This document shows positions 9,817 to 21,959 of a stretch of 64,000 bases of DNA, piece after piece (position 1 is the first letter of the stretch; every line of letters begins with the position of its first letter). Source of the DNA: Epiperipatus broadwayi (lineage: Eukaryota; Onychophora; Udeonychophora; Euonychophora; Peripatidae); contig JAQFVV010000030.1 in the NCBI GenBank assembly GCA_028023455.1, forward strand, positions 4,856,501 through 4,920,500, given 5' to 3'. Below the pieces are notes generated by a model. It was not told the origin of the DNA and did not search any database. It was given only the letters and a program-made list of their open reading frames with translations. Made by a program: the position numbers and the translations under genes.

Positions 9817-11025
9817 AATGCTATATTTTGTATTCTTGTAAATGTACTCACCGCAATTCAGTGCAGGAACCGGAGAGATCCGTCTCCGAAGGTATCAAAA
9901 CGGATGTAAGGTTAATTAACGACCTCATCGATCTTATTATTTATATAGGCCTTCGGGTAAATAACTTTTTTGTTAATATTTAATTTGCAACATCGTTATA
10001 ATTTTATATTCTTAGTTAAAGCAATTTATATATTTCATTAAATGGTTGTTTTATTAAATCTATTAAAATGTTTGTCTAACTGAATTTCATTTTCGATTTG
10101 CCTAGATAATACAACTACTATATGACATTTTGGAAATAAATAAATTGAATATTCGAATTAATTTTCAAGTGTTCGCACCCTTTGAAGAGCTACGTAGTCA
10201 GCGTTAAAGATTTATACTTCTTCGCGAAGGGTAATAAATATTAATTTATAAATAAAATATTTCATTTGATTGAGTGTTAATAATTATGTTTTTAAATAAA
10301 AATCTGGTATACAGTACCGAAATCGCTTGGTGAATTAGGATTTTTTTTTAACTCAGTGTAAAATTTATATACGTACAGTATTGGATTTTAGGTTCTACAA
10401 TATACGTATTGAAATAGATGGCGTTGGATATAGGGTCGCGAATTAACGAACTGCGCATACTCAGTTTATTCATAGACGTCGTAAAAGCTTACTGTACATA
10501 TACTGTACTATAAAGCTGAAAGTTAAATTACTTTAACAGTTTATTATATATTAGATTAAGGTAAACTGTATGCAACAAAATTTTGTATTTTTAAAAAGAT
10601 TCATTTTGTTTTATTATTTATATTAATAATTGGATTTATAGTAAAAATTATATATTATTAGCATTGCGGGAAATTCCCGATTTTTATTTGATTACTTTCA
10701 GTTTCAAAGGTAAAGTATACCTGTGTACATTTCTCTATGCTTATTTAGAAACGTGATGTTTGTCTATAAAATTAAAATTTTAGTTTAGTAAAAGACTCAA
10801 AAATATTCATAATTGAACTTTATAATTTTTGAATAATCGTAACTTTTATTTTTTAAAATAATATTTCTGTTTACATTTTCAGATTTATTTGTTATTTGCA
10901 AATTAATTAGTATATATATTTTTAGAATAATAAAAGATATAGAAGCACTTTTAGTTGACCCATAAGTATACTTTTTAATTTTTAAATAACTTATTTGTAA
11001 ATTACTATCTACTCGTAAAAATTTC
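9817..11025. other. AT-rich stretch, no gene recognised
   Basis: Mostly AT-rich. A slightly GC-richer patch at 10420-10500 includes AGATGGCG and GACGTCGT, which could be isolated transcription-factor-like matches, but nothing else supports a promoter. Confidence 0.45.
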
Positions 11026-11625
11026 GGTAAAGGTTTACTTTAGTGACCACAGCATAAAAATCATGTTCGCCCTCTAGTTTTCAAAATTATAAGTAAATTA
11101 TTATTCGAAAATCTTACGTATATACTACTATATTACAATTACATTAAAATTTATTAAAATGTAAAAGATAGAAAAAATATTAACCATTTTAAAGAAGTTG
11201 AAATAATTGCACTACTTTAATGAAAATAATTAGTTTAAATTATTTGAAACTTAAGAATTTAAACTATCTCGATGGTTCTCGGCGGAATAGATGACAATGG
11301 GGAGCCATTAGTCATCGAAATCGACGAAACATTATTTCCACAGAAAATACCCCTGGGGGACTACATGCTTCTTGGCAGAAGTTGCGGATAGAACGGCTGG
11401 CTCATTGGAGGCCCTAATCCAGCAGTACATTTTACCAGGGACTCGCATAATTTCAGATGGGGTATAATTATGCTTAAAAAGGTAAATTATTTTTTATTTA
11501 TTATCTTTTACGTTTTAATTAATAAATATTTACTGTAATTGTAATATAAGAGCAGATACATAAGATTTTAGTTCTAATTTTAATAGATGGCGAATATGCC
11601 CTTGTCGCTAACGTAAACCTTTACC
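11026..11625 (+). mobile_element. Internally deleted Merlin element with 8-bp TSD
   Basis: The ends read GGTAAAGGTTTAC at 11026 and the inverse at 11625, the same termini as the larger Merlin at 19760. Perfect 8-bp duplications AAAATTTC flank it (11018-11025 and 11626-11633); 8 bp is the Merlin target-site size. Inside, 11275-11465 encodes a broken transposase piece around the motifs VIEIDE and ISDG on the plus strand, including the first two DDE acidic residues. It has frame breaks and large deletions, so it can move only with help from another copy. Confidence 0.85.
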
Positions 11626-11683
11626 AAAATTTCTATTTACATTTAATGAGCAAAAAGTTTAGACTTTGTGGCTAATTATTCCA

Positions 11684-12038
11684 ATGTATAAATATATAAA
11701 ATGCGCTAAAACGAACGAGCACACAAAGCTGAAGACAAAGAAATCTTAATATAGATTGATACACATTAAATATATGTATCTAAATATGTGGCTAAACGCT
11801 TTTGAGGGCCGAGGTCCTCGTATTCATAGCCATCTTGTAAATAAATTAGTTAAGAGCGATGAAAATGATGTAGTTAAGTATTCCATTTCCTGGAGATCTT
11901 ATAACAAGAATCTTCTCTGTTTATAAACAGAAAAGACTTGTTATACTTAGATACATATATTTTGTTTGTATCAATATATATTAAGATTTCTTTGGCTTTA
12001 GCTGTGTGTTCGTGCCAGTGCATTTTATATATTTACAT
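11684..12038. mobile_element. Foldback element with hammerhead-like hairpin
   Basis: Arms of about 105 bp (11684-11790 and about 11935-12038) are inverted copies sharing segments such as AAGAAATCTTAATATA. The interior carries the hairpin described at 11790-11831. No duplication at the ends is obvious and there is no coding sequence. Confidence 0.6.
11790..11831 (-). ncRNA. Hammerhead-like hairpin, class 2
   Basis: On the minus strand it reads GGCTATGAATACGAGG, a loop, then a CCTC-type strand, CAAAAGCGTTTAGCC. An outer GGCTA/TAGCC stem closes it. The same layout (TGAATATGAGG, loop, CCTCGAAAGCGC) occurs at 28136, 32871 and 63544. It resembles a degenerate hammerhead but lacks an exact CUGANGA. 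Confidence 0.4.
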
Positions 12039-14150
12039 TTAAAGAAAACTGATTAAAATACTGTTTGCTTGTTTTTTGTTTTTCAAATTGATTTCTCACC
12101 TTTGGTTTAACATTTTGAAAAATAAATGGCTCCTACCAATTGTACTTTGACCTATTTACTCATACGAATTGATTTACTTATGTGATAGATATCAAGCTCA
12201 AGGGTTTGAAACGAACCTGGGTTAGAGTGCAAAATAAAAAGGTAAAATCAATACTTGCATTTTGGGAAAGCAAGTACACAGAACCAGTTTATTGAAAATA
12301 ATGGTGTTCTCATTCCACAATTTTATGGCAGCAAATTGGTTTATAATAATTGCATGTCTGAAATGAGCTCAAAGAAGGTGAGAAAAATGCATTTTATGTT
12401 GGGGAGCCAAACAAATAGATGTGTTTAATTATGTATGTTATACTTAATTCAAGACCTAAGTTAATTGCACTAGGGTGTAAATAGTTAAGAGGCGGTAGTC
12501 ATGTGATGTTTATTGCCTAAAAGCAGCAGCTTAAACTTATATCTCCGACTTGTAATTTTTTTTATCAATCATTCAAACAATATATAAACATTATCAGCAC
12601 AAAAGTTTACAGAAAATGTGGATTTATAATATTTCTTAAACTACTTACTAATTTTTCGAGAATAAAATTATAATAATGAGTTTTACCCCCTCTGCATAAG
12701 TACAATGAACTCGTATACTTATAAGTGTTTGTCCACCATTACTGATTGGTTCTTACTTTGACATATAACTGATCTCAGAAATATCAGCAGATAGTCTAAA
12801 GAATTCTTAATGATTTTTTAACTAATTTTACATTATAAAATTTTATTTAAAATTATATTCATCTGGCAGTTACTAAATGAAACATTTAGATTAATTGTTG
12901 GAATAGATGTAGCATATTTCCCACTATTTCAGGGGAATTTTTGGTTGTGGTGCATATAAAGTTCTGCCAAGCCTTGGTAATTTTGTCATTAGATATCAAT
13001 AAGCTTGTATACTTGTTTTTTGTTAAGTATGTTTGCTGTTCAGTTAAGGTCATTGTATATCTAATTCTCTTTTTACGCGATAGATTGGTTCTCGAAAATT
13101 ACATGTAAAAGAAATTTGTGTAAAAAAATACATTGTTTATATGGAAAATAAGGAGATTGGTTCTGGACCCAAGAAATCAACAAAAATAATTAATAAAACC
13201 ATATGAAAAACGTTGTTAGAATGTTATATTTTTTGTATGCTATCAAATTTTACTTCATGCACGTTGCACATAAATTAAAAATGAGTTATGGGAATTGTTT
13301 TCTCTATACAATCCACCGAAAATTTTAACGTTCAGAGCATATCATTTCCACATTATAAGTGAAAAAAAAAGTAATAATAAAAATTACACATTTGAAAAGA
13401 GAAATTGTAGGCTTCCCGGAACTGTACACTTAACTAAAAAAAAAAGGGCAACGTCTTGCTTGCCCGTAAAACAAAAGTACCCAAGATTTCATTCGCTGTC
13501 ACTTTCTGACAATAAACTCGTACATTTGTGCACGATTGGAATACCATTGCTATCACTAGAACTTGCAATGTATAACTTAGTGTTTATTGGTTTTTGGAAA
13601 AATTAATTTAAACAAAATTAAATTTTTTTTAACATCAACGCCAACAAGGAAATTTTTTTAAAAAATCTAGTGTCAAAATACATATAACGCATCAATACCA
13701 AAAAGGTGGTTCCTTTTCAAAACAAAATGCCAAAAAACATTACATTGCAGAAAAACATTTCCCCGTTTGCAGGAATATTGCTGAAAATGAGATTTTTTTT
13801 GTTTTTAAAAAAATGGGAAATAAACAAATGAAACTTTTTTTTAAAATTAGATGATAACATAATTTTAATTTTTTTTAGTTTTGTGACTAACTCTGATACA
13901 AATTGTAAATAAATATTATAAATATTTACAATCTTCTAAAAAGGAAAATAATTTATATTACATGAAATTATGTAGAATTTTTAAAAAAAAGTTTAATAAC
14001 AACTTAGACAATCTAAGAATTACTTTGGGAACATAAGTTGATTTTTTTTTTTTTAAAGCCTTCCATACAATAACATTTCTTTCTTCATTCCAATCGTGAA
14101 TATATCACAGCAGCTTTAATTCCAAAGTACTATTTTTTTAATAATATCAA
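12039..14150. other. AT-rich DNA, unrecognised
   Basis: No repeat or gene recognised. The 103-codon frame at 13295-13606 plus has no domain, no sequence I know, and a composition like its surroundings, so I do not call it. Confidence 0.45.
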
Positions 14151-14154
14151 CAAA

Positions 14155-14600
14155 TTAAAAATCCTCCTCCTTTTTTCTTTTCAAAAACTTTATTTTCTTA
14201 TATCAATACTGAACATATATATATTTATATAATACAAAAGTCCGTTCTAACTGTTTTTATCTTCTTACAGTCCTTTTCAAGGATCTGTAACAACAATATG
14301 AAATACGTATTTATAAATAAATCTCAATTACATAAATACCTTCATCTTACATTAAAATAAACAGTAACAAACATATTAAACATACATAATTATATTTCAC
14401 TTACATCCCTCTCCCATTGCTATTTTTTATTACTTTTTCTTTTACATTATTTAATTACAAATCTGTCTTAAAATCATCCAAGAAACTTTATACAAACTTA
14501 AAAACCAACCCTAATTTCAAATAACTTCCTGCTTTTTTAAATCTTATGTAAAACCCATCTCAAAACTATAGCTTTAAATGAATATAAAACAAACATAAAC
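14155..14600 (-). mobile_element. Penelope-like 3'-end fragment (copy 2)
   Basis: Reverse complement of 3085-3540 along its whole length, with scattered substitutions. Its minus strand contains the same near-terminal hairpin (14250-14285 region), preceded by CCTTGAAAAG and ending AACAGTTAGAACGG. Two copies 11 kb apart in opposite orientation show a dispersed family and not a local duplication. Confidence 0.55.
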
Positions 14601-14843
14601 GTCTTTTTTAATACAAAAAAACTTTTTAAAAAAAAATTTTTTTAACCCGATCATGTTACTTTAAAAACGACTCTTGTAGGAAGAGAAATATATATGTATG
14701 TATTTTTAACACTTGTTATTTCACAATTGTGTAAAAAGAGAATTAGGTATACTTTGTATATGTTGATCAGCTTCACATACTCATATTCAATTGCTATGAG
14801 ACATCTGCATTCCGATAAGCAGTACTTGAAATTCATACTATTC

Positions 14844-15068
14844 TTAAAATAACGAACACCAAAGACTTGCTATTGCAAGTCTGAGTAAAAGTTTTTCTAG
14901 TAGATTAATGGTTGCAGGGGGAAAAGGCATGCTTTCAAATGCCTTTAAATCATCTTCAGCAGGACATTTACACTTTGATATTGAGGGAGATCCTGTGCTG
15001 ATGCAAGGCAGCAATAAAATGTGAATTTGATATATCTTCCGTAATATTTGCAAGTTTAGCCAAGTCAT
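14844..15068 (-). CDS. Unrecognised short open frame, possible exon
   Basis: A 74-codon minus-strand frame with more balanced composition than its neighbours, including the segment KCKCPAEDDLKAFESMPFPP. I do not recognise it. The local GC content is higher than in flanking DNA, which fits either an exon or a repeat fragment. No convincing splice sites were pinned. Only weak support. Confidence 0.2.
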   Translation of the reverse strand: MTWLNLQILRKIYQIHILLLPCISTGSPSISKCKCPAEDDLKAFESMPFPPATINLLEKLLLRLAIASLWCSLF

Positions 15069-16360
15069 TTGAATAAAGGTAATGAGGAGTCCAATAAGTA
15101 TACGTCAGTTATCATTTTTTCTGCTAATATTGATAATATTTTGTAACACAATTCTTAAGGTTTTTCATTTAACCATCTTCACTATATATATAGTATGTTA
15201 ACTGTGGTATGGATAATTCCTGAAGGACTGTCATATAGTTCCAAGAATTTAGTTTGGCCATTCGCTATAAGGATATGTTTCTCTTTTATCTAAGCATTTT
15301 TCGTCCCAGAATAAAATCTATTAGTTCAATCATAGTCTATTTTTGGAGTTAATAATGGTTTAGGCTATAATAATATTGCTGTTAGTAACTAATGATTGGA
15401 AGATATCAATGTAGTTTACATCGGTTTACTTAGAAAGTTTTATCAGCGATGATATTTTTGATGTTCATTGTATGTCAATTCAAAATCATAAGTATAATGA
15501 ATTTTATCACTTTATTGCATGAGGGCTGGTGTATTCTGGAAATAGGTTAGATTTTGATAATTTACTCAAAAGCTATTAGTGGTCTCTGAGGATTTTATTA
15601 TATGTAGTTATTGATGGAAAAATCTTAATTGTTAAAACTATGCTTAAGTGATTATAGTTTCTATCATCACTGTATGGGATTCTTAGGTCATAAATAGCTG
15701 ACCTGTCACCACCATGCACTATGTTTAAAAAAATAATGCTTATATGTATCATGCATCATTTATTGGTATTAGTTTAAGATCACTTCTGCAGTAAATGAAT
15801 AATTATCTAAATTAAAAATTTCTTTGGATGAATGAACACATTTTTCTGGGCTATCCATTATTTTTTGCATCTTATCTAGCCACATGTATCTTATCTTTCA
15901 AAAAACTTAACCAAATCTGAAAAAGCTTATAGCTGCTTCATCCTAGTCAACATTGGAGTATCTGTTACAGCCTAGATCTTCTCTGGAATGTCTCAGAAAG
16001 TTTTTGGTAGACCATATACATTTGTTGGAATTTAATTCCAATTTATTGCAAGCATAATGTTTCTTTTCATTTATATTTATAAACATGCTTTTATCAGGAT
16101 ATCAATGTTTGGAGCAATTCCCATGACTCTATATAAGTAAATCCTTGTTTTGCATGGAATGGTAATTGCGAACGAAAAGTTGTTGCAATTAAAGAGAAAC
16201 CTGTGTGAATTATCAGTATTAATGTGGTATAAATACTTCCATTTATTTTGGTAATAACCCAGTTCACGAAGTATGCAAATTTTTCATTGAGATAAGAACT
16301 TTTGCTGATATTCTGCGAGATAGTAAGTTTTTCTATTCCATATTACTATATAGTTTTTTT
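15069..16360. other. Unrecognised non-coding DNA
   Basis: Somewhat less AT-biased than the rest but without an open frame of note or a repeat shared with other parts of the window. Confidence 0.4.
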
Positions 16361-16795
16361 TAAAACAAGTCACTATACGTATTGCCACACACAGCAAGCT
16401 AGAGTAATCAGTGAATGCCAGAAGGCTTGTGCATAAAATCCCCATCTAGTGCCTACTCATCCAATATCCTCAGACTAGTTTCTGGCTTGTGGCCTTCGTC
16501 AGTGAGGAGCCTCGGATTTGAGATCGCTGCACCTAGATCTTAGGATCTAATGCAACCCTCTAGCAGCCACCTTTTATCTCCATGTAACTACAAAACTATG
16601 AATCTTAAATTGAAAACACCTTAATATTTTCAATCCTAGCTCATTAGATTATATAGATGGGGATTTTATGCACAAGCCTTCTGGCATTCATTGATTACTC
16701 TAGCTTGCTGTGTGTGGCAATACGTATAGTGAGTTTTGCCTGTTTTAATAAGTTATAAGCAAGCATAAGTAATGGTGATCATGTGATGTTTATAT
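16361..16795. mobile_element. Foldback element, family C copy 2
   Basis: Arms around 16375-16560 and 16640-16740 are inverted. They share GCCAGAAGGCTTGTGCATAA, the CTAGTGCCTACTCATCCAAT block and AGTCACTATACGTATTGCCA. The right side continues through GAGTTTTGCCTGTTTTAATA to GGTGATCATGTGATGT near 16790, a terminal block also seen inverted at the left end of the 57433 copy. Non-coding. Confidence 0.65.
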
Positions 16796-19057
16796 AGTTT
16801 TTTTGTTGGTACAGACATTATATCGCTGCTTCGTTAGTAACTATTTTTGTTTACAATGTCTTTGAGACTCATTTTTCCCCATAGCTTATTTTGCTACTTC
16901 ATTTATTCTTACTTTTATCATTTTTATGTGTATTGTTTTATAGTTTGTATGTGCAGCTTTGAGTAGAAAGTTGTTGTATTTTTGTAGGTTAAGACTTAAT
17001 TGTAAATTAGTATTATTATTGTCATAGTAGATTTTATTGCTAGTTTGCATTAATACATACATCTAACTTACCATTCAATTTTTTGATAGAATAGTTTTTG
17101 ATTCTAGTTTTACATAAATACATAGGTTATATCTAACTAACCAATCAGTATTTTGGTTGAATCTTTTAAGAACGTTATAGACGTTAAAATATAATATTCT
17201 TTTTTAAGAAAAATATAATCCAAATTTATTATATTTTCAATTAGATAATTCTTTGTCCATTTCCTTTTAGGATTTTTTCCAAAACAAAATTTATAATGTG
17301 CAATTTTTTTTTCTCTACAAATCTCATTATTCATTGTTTCACTGTATTTTTTTAAAAATATTTTCCAATTTTTGTTATAAAATTTTCTGTATTTTTAAAT
17401 ATATCAAAAGTATTTTGTATATCTAAATAATTTTATTTCATTTCTTCATTAGAATGAGAATTTGTTGATATATACACTTTTATTCTTCTATTTGGTTTGA
17501 TATATCATTTGGTATTTGCAGCTGTTCTTTGTAAAACTTCATTCTGTATGGGTTTTTTAAATTGTTTTTGCATTTTGTGACTGAATAGCTGTCTAAATCT
17601 GAAAATCAGAGATTTAATATATTATACTTTGGTTGATATTACACTTTCTGTGGGATGAAGAACAAAAATTTTTTTTTATTGTTCATGATGCATATTTATA
17701 TAAGAATTATTTAATTGCTAACATTACCATATTATTGATAACATAGTAAATAAATATACAAATGCTAACAATCTTGCTTCCATTAAATATTATTTAATGC
17801 AATCGCCATGTGTTGAAACCCATCACGCACAGATATATGTATTTATTTTATCAAGAAAAAATAGTCAGGATCTTAGTCGTGAATCAATAGGCTTTGCAGA
17901 AAAGAGAAAAATTCACTACATCAACCCTGATTACGATTAAATTGCCCATTCATTTATTTATTGTTTGAGTATTTGTTTAGTAATGATCGCTTCTGCTGCT
18001 AAAATATATAGAAGTTATACTTCATGCGTTTTCATATTTACTTTGTTCAGTTTTTCAACATCTCAATAAGGAATCAATTTTCTCTTTTAATATCAAACTC
18101 CTGTTATCCATCCAAATAGAATGTATTTAATTGTAATATAAATTACGTTATTCTATGAAAATTAGTAATTTTTCTGTAATAGAGACATGATTGAGTAATT
18201 ATACATATTTTGTGGCACTGATAACAAAAATGATATTGAAAATGTGGTTCTTGAATGAAAGTTATTAGAAGAAGAAAAGTAAATAAAAAACAAAACAAAA
18301 TCCGTATATACTATTAATTGTATATATCTCCTGATTACTTACGTTACTATCCAACAAAGAGATTGAAATTGATCTTTTTTGTTCTTGTTGATATTCTGAC
18401 ACAAAATAATGGTATTTACTAAGACAAAACCAATTACTCAAGGCTTTAATAAGTTTGTAAATATAATAATCAACCCTTAAGCTATCAACAATCTCAACTT
18501 GTAGTCAAGGCAACCTCTTTTAACTATAAACATGGTACCATCTTTATCTATGGTCTGATATGCTTATAAAGACATTAAAGATTGCAACTTGATCAAGAAG
18601 TTTGAGATTTTTAAAAAAAGTTTAAACAAACCTTTAATTAGGCAAATATAACCTCTTCTGAAAGCAGATGAATAAATTGTCATTTATAACTTTCAAATTC
18701 CATATAAAATATATGGATTAATCGAAAGCAAATGGCAGTAATCATTTAGGAGAAATTAAAGTTGTTGATGTATAGGAGTTTATTGCCAGCAAAATATGAT
18801 TTATCAAATTCAGGTAAAAACTGGATTATATATATAGTCTGGATATTCATGTCAATTTTCTAATCACATTTTACTCATGCTTGCAATTAAATGTACATAG
18901 AATAATTTTTTTAAAATGCTACATTTCACTGCTAAAAACAAATAAATAGTTAAGAAAAGCGAATTAGGAACAAAACCTTTACAAAACATGCAAAAATGAT
19001 CTATATATGCAATGCTAGTCAGTGGCATTTATTATAACATTGGCACTTATTACCTTA
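16796..19057. other. AT-rich DNA, unrecognised
   Basis: No gene or repeat recognised. Short frames such as 17137-17334 minus are low-complexity. Confidence 0.45.
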
Positions 19058-19237
19058 ACCTTTTCCATCTTATAGCCTTGTAACAGGACCTTTTCCATCT
19101 TGTAGCCTTGTAATAGGACCTTTTCCATTTTATAGCCTTGTAACAGGACCTTTTCCATCTTATAGCCTTGTAACAGGACCTTTTCCATCTTATAGTTTTG
19201 TAACAGGACCTTTTCCATCTTATAGCCTTGTAACAGG
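19058..19237. repeat. 30-bp minisatellite, six units
   Basis: Six head-to-tail 30-bp units beginning ACCTTTTCCATCTTATAGCC, with 0-3 differences each. Because 30 is a multiple of three the array stays open on the minus strand and reads as repeats of MEKVLLQGYK (19015-19218), each with its own ATG. I treat this as a consequence of the period and not a gene. Confidence 0.9.
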
Positions 19238-19751
19238 AATTGTTTATAATAATTATTTAAACATAAAGATAGGCTTTTTTCTTTTTTTTTAGATTTTTAA
19301 AATTTTATTTTAATATTTCATACTTCGAAGAGTTTTTAATAATACATTATTTATTTTGTCCCAACTTTATTTGAATTCTTTGATTTCATTTTTAAAATTG
19401 TAGCAGGAATTGTTCTTATTCTATTATTAGAGCATAGACTATTTTTTGATTTTTAAAATTATTTTGTTTTAATATATTTTGTGATGTTTTATAATAATTA
19501 AGCTAAAAATAATTCTATTTTGCCATAACAAACTTTTTAAACTGAAGATCAATTGATCAGTTTATATCATGGTTTAGTTATGTTTAATGTTATTAATTCA
19601 AAATACATTTATTTATATAATAACATAATTTATGATGCTATATATTATCAGGTTTTTTGTTTTTTATCAATGCTTTCATCATCTCATTTCTACTATATTG
19701 TAGCTATCCATTAACACAGCATGTATGATCACCCTTTCTCACTGCATAATA

Positions 19752-19759
19752 CATTTTGT
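19752..19759. repeat. Merlin target-site duplication, left
   Basis: CATTTTGT here pairs with CATTTGGT at 21387-21394 (one mismatch), an 8-bp duplication around the Merlin element. Confidence 0.75.
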
Positions 19760-21386
19760 GGTAAAGGTTTACTATAACGGTCTATGGTTGTTTGCCCTCT
19801 ATTGTTTAAAATTTAAACTAAATTGCTTGAGAATCTTACTTGTATGTTATTATATTACAAATAAATTAAAATTTATTCAAATGTAAAAGATAATAAAAAA
19901 AACATTTACCTTTTTAAACATAATTACGTCCTATACAGACTAGGAAGTTGGAGAAAAAAGCGGTATTGCTGTATCTACCCCGGAGGGCAAATTCGTGCAG
20001 GTACGATGAAAACAAAGCTCTGCTAGTGCCAGATTGGAATTTCAGCTTACGCTTTTGCTCTCATCCACATGTTTTCAATATTATGTCTTGGTCTTCGGGA
20101 TCCACGAAGTTTTCCTGATGGACAACAACCGAATGCAAATACACACCATTGTTGAGACTGCTGAGGTTATTGTACGCAGCCCAGCCATCTGAAATAATGT
20201 GCGTACCTGGTAAAATGAACCATTGTATCGCCCTCCAGTGTATCAGCCGTCCTGTCTGCCACTTCTATCAAGAAGCACTTTCTTGACGCTCTCTCTATAC
20301 CGCCAAACACCCAATGACCTGTCCGTATAGCCCCCCTGTGATATTTTCGGTGGAAATAATACGTTTCGTCAATTTCGACGATTAATGGCTTCCCATTGTC
20401 ATCAAATCCACCGAGAACTGTCGGATTTGTGTCAAAATTTTTGGCACATTCCTCCCGGCAAAAATTCGCCCAGTCAATGATAATTTTTTTGCTGATGCCG
20501 GTCTCATGCACTATGTTTTGTTGGGGCAAATTACGCGCCCAAAAATATACTATGCTTATAATTGTTCCCAGAGGCAGTGACTTTGGAAAAAGAAAGACCC
20601 TTTTCTGATTGAGATGCGATGGTGACATATTCTGCATTGCCATCTACAGCCATCTAAGCCTGCAGAATACTTCACCAGCGCACACCGAACACTGCACTGT
20701 TGGCATAAGGCGTAGTTCTTCAGAAGGAGTCTTCGTGCAAGCCTTTTGATGGCCAAATCCATAGTTTGTATGGAGTCCCATAACTGGCGCAGATTCCATT
20801 CTTCTGCCAGAATAGCAGCAATGCTTAAAATTTCACAATCAGGTACTAAGCATGTAGCAGACATCTTTTGTAACTATAAAACTGTACACGTATGCGTGTA
20901 ATTCGCGCCGTTGAACACATAAGGTGTCTTTTTTTTTTTGCATCATGTGCTATAAATGTAGTTATTTTAAATTCTTAAGTTGTAGACACTTTAAATTCTT
21001 AACTTTCAAAGAAATTAAAAGTAATTATTTTAATTAATGTCGTGTAATTAATCTAATATTCAAAAGGTTTTTTTATTATTATTGTGGATGAGAGCAAAGC
21101 GTAAGCTGAAATTCCAATCTGGCACTAGCAGAGCTTTGTTTTAATCGTACCTGCACGAATTTGCCCTCCGGAGTAGATACAGCAATACCGCTTTTTTCTC
21201 CAACTTCCTAGTCTGTATAGGACGTAATTATGTTTAAAAAGGTGTTTTTTTATTATCTTTTACATTTGAATAAATTTTAATTTATTTGTAATATAATAAC
21301 ATACATGTAAGATTCTCAAGCAATTTAGTTTAAATTTTAAACAATAGAGGGCAAACAACCATAGACCGTTATAGTAAACCTTTACC
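19760..21386 (-). mobile_element. Merlin DNA transposon with 310-bp inverted ends
   Basis: The 1627-bp element begins GGTAAAGGTTTACT and ends with its inverse. Inverted repeats of about 310 bp (19760-20075 and 21080-21386) differ at only a few positions. An 8-bp duplication flanks it. A transposase lies inside on the minus strand. The inner half of the left inverted repeat encodes the C-terminal end of that transposase, so the right repeat is an inverted duplicate of coding DNA. The near-identity of the ends suggests recent activity or recent gene conversion. Confidence 0.85.
19914..20864 (-). pseudogene. Merlin (ISXO2-like) transposase, frameshifted
   Basis: This encodes the cut-and-paste transposase of the element. 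Reading from 20864 down, the N-terminal part has a zinc-ribbon-like CQQC and CRIC pattern followed by ISIRKGSFF. The reading then passes through a +/-1 shift near 20590 into a frame containing YFWARNLPQ and WANFCREEC, and then the first DDE residue in VEIDETYYF (near 20370). After a second break near 20220 come the second acidic residue in ISDGW and PEDQD. After a third come KRKLKF and the C-terminal FSNFLVCIGRNYV, ending with TAA at 19914-19916. The full family length is about 300 residues, which fits. At least three frame breaks mean this copy should not make an intact enzyme. Confidence 0.8.
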
Positions 21387-21394
21387 CATTTGGT
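21387..21394. repeat. Merlin target-site duplication, right
   Basis: CATTTGGT, 7 of 8 matches with 19752-19759. Confidence 0.75.
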
Positions 21395-21523
21395 AACTAC
21401 TTCAATATAAACACATGGAATAATTTAATTTCATATATTACACATTTCTAAAATATATGCACAGACATCAGCAAAAGAGTTTCATTTTAATTGCAGTATG
21501 CCGTTGAGAAAATATAATTTTCC

Positions 21524-21953
21524 ATGCACATAGAGAGCGTACCAATAGCTCAAACAAGCTTTTAATTAATAAGTGCGGTATGAAAAAATATTTAAAATCT
21601 TTACCCAGAACACTCATCTCCAGACCAACTGATTTCGAGCTTATGACTCACATCAGTGGAGAGCTAGAACATTCCGAGACTAGACCTAAAATATTAACTC
21701 GAAAAACCAGCACTTATTTCCTACGTATATTTAAGAAGAAACTCTGAAATTTTCGGACGTGAAAATGTCTTTAAATCTAGCTATCTAACTTTAATAGTTT
21801 CCGAATGTTCTAGCTCTCCACTGACGTGAGCCATAAGCTCGAAACTAGTTGGTCTGGAGATGAGACTGTTCTGGGTAGAGATTTTAAATATTTTCTCATA
21901 CCGCACTTATTAATTAAAAGCTTGTTTGAGCTATTGGTACACTCTGTGTGCAT
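21524..21953. mobile_element. Foldback element of 430 bp
   Basis: Left arm from ATGCACATAGAGAGCGTACC and right arm ending in the inverse GGTACACTCTGTGTGCAT. Arms of about 150 bp share AGCTCAAACAAGCTTTTAAT and GGAGAGCTAGAACATTC. The interior is unrelated single-copy sequence. It lies 137 bp from the Merlin element but has different ends. Confidence 0.7.
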
Positions 21954-21959
21954 TTTTGT

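Noticed and set aside
13295-13606. 103-codon plus-strand frame
   Set aside because: No domain and crosses homopolymer runs; the length is within what chance allows over 64 kb.
20396-20608. 70-codon plus-strand frame
   Set aside because: Antisense to the Merlin transposase.
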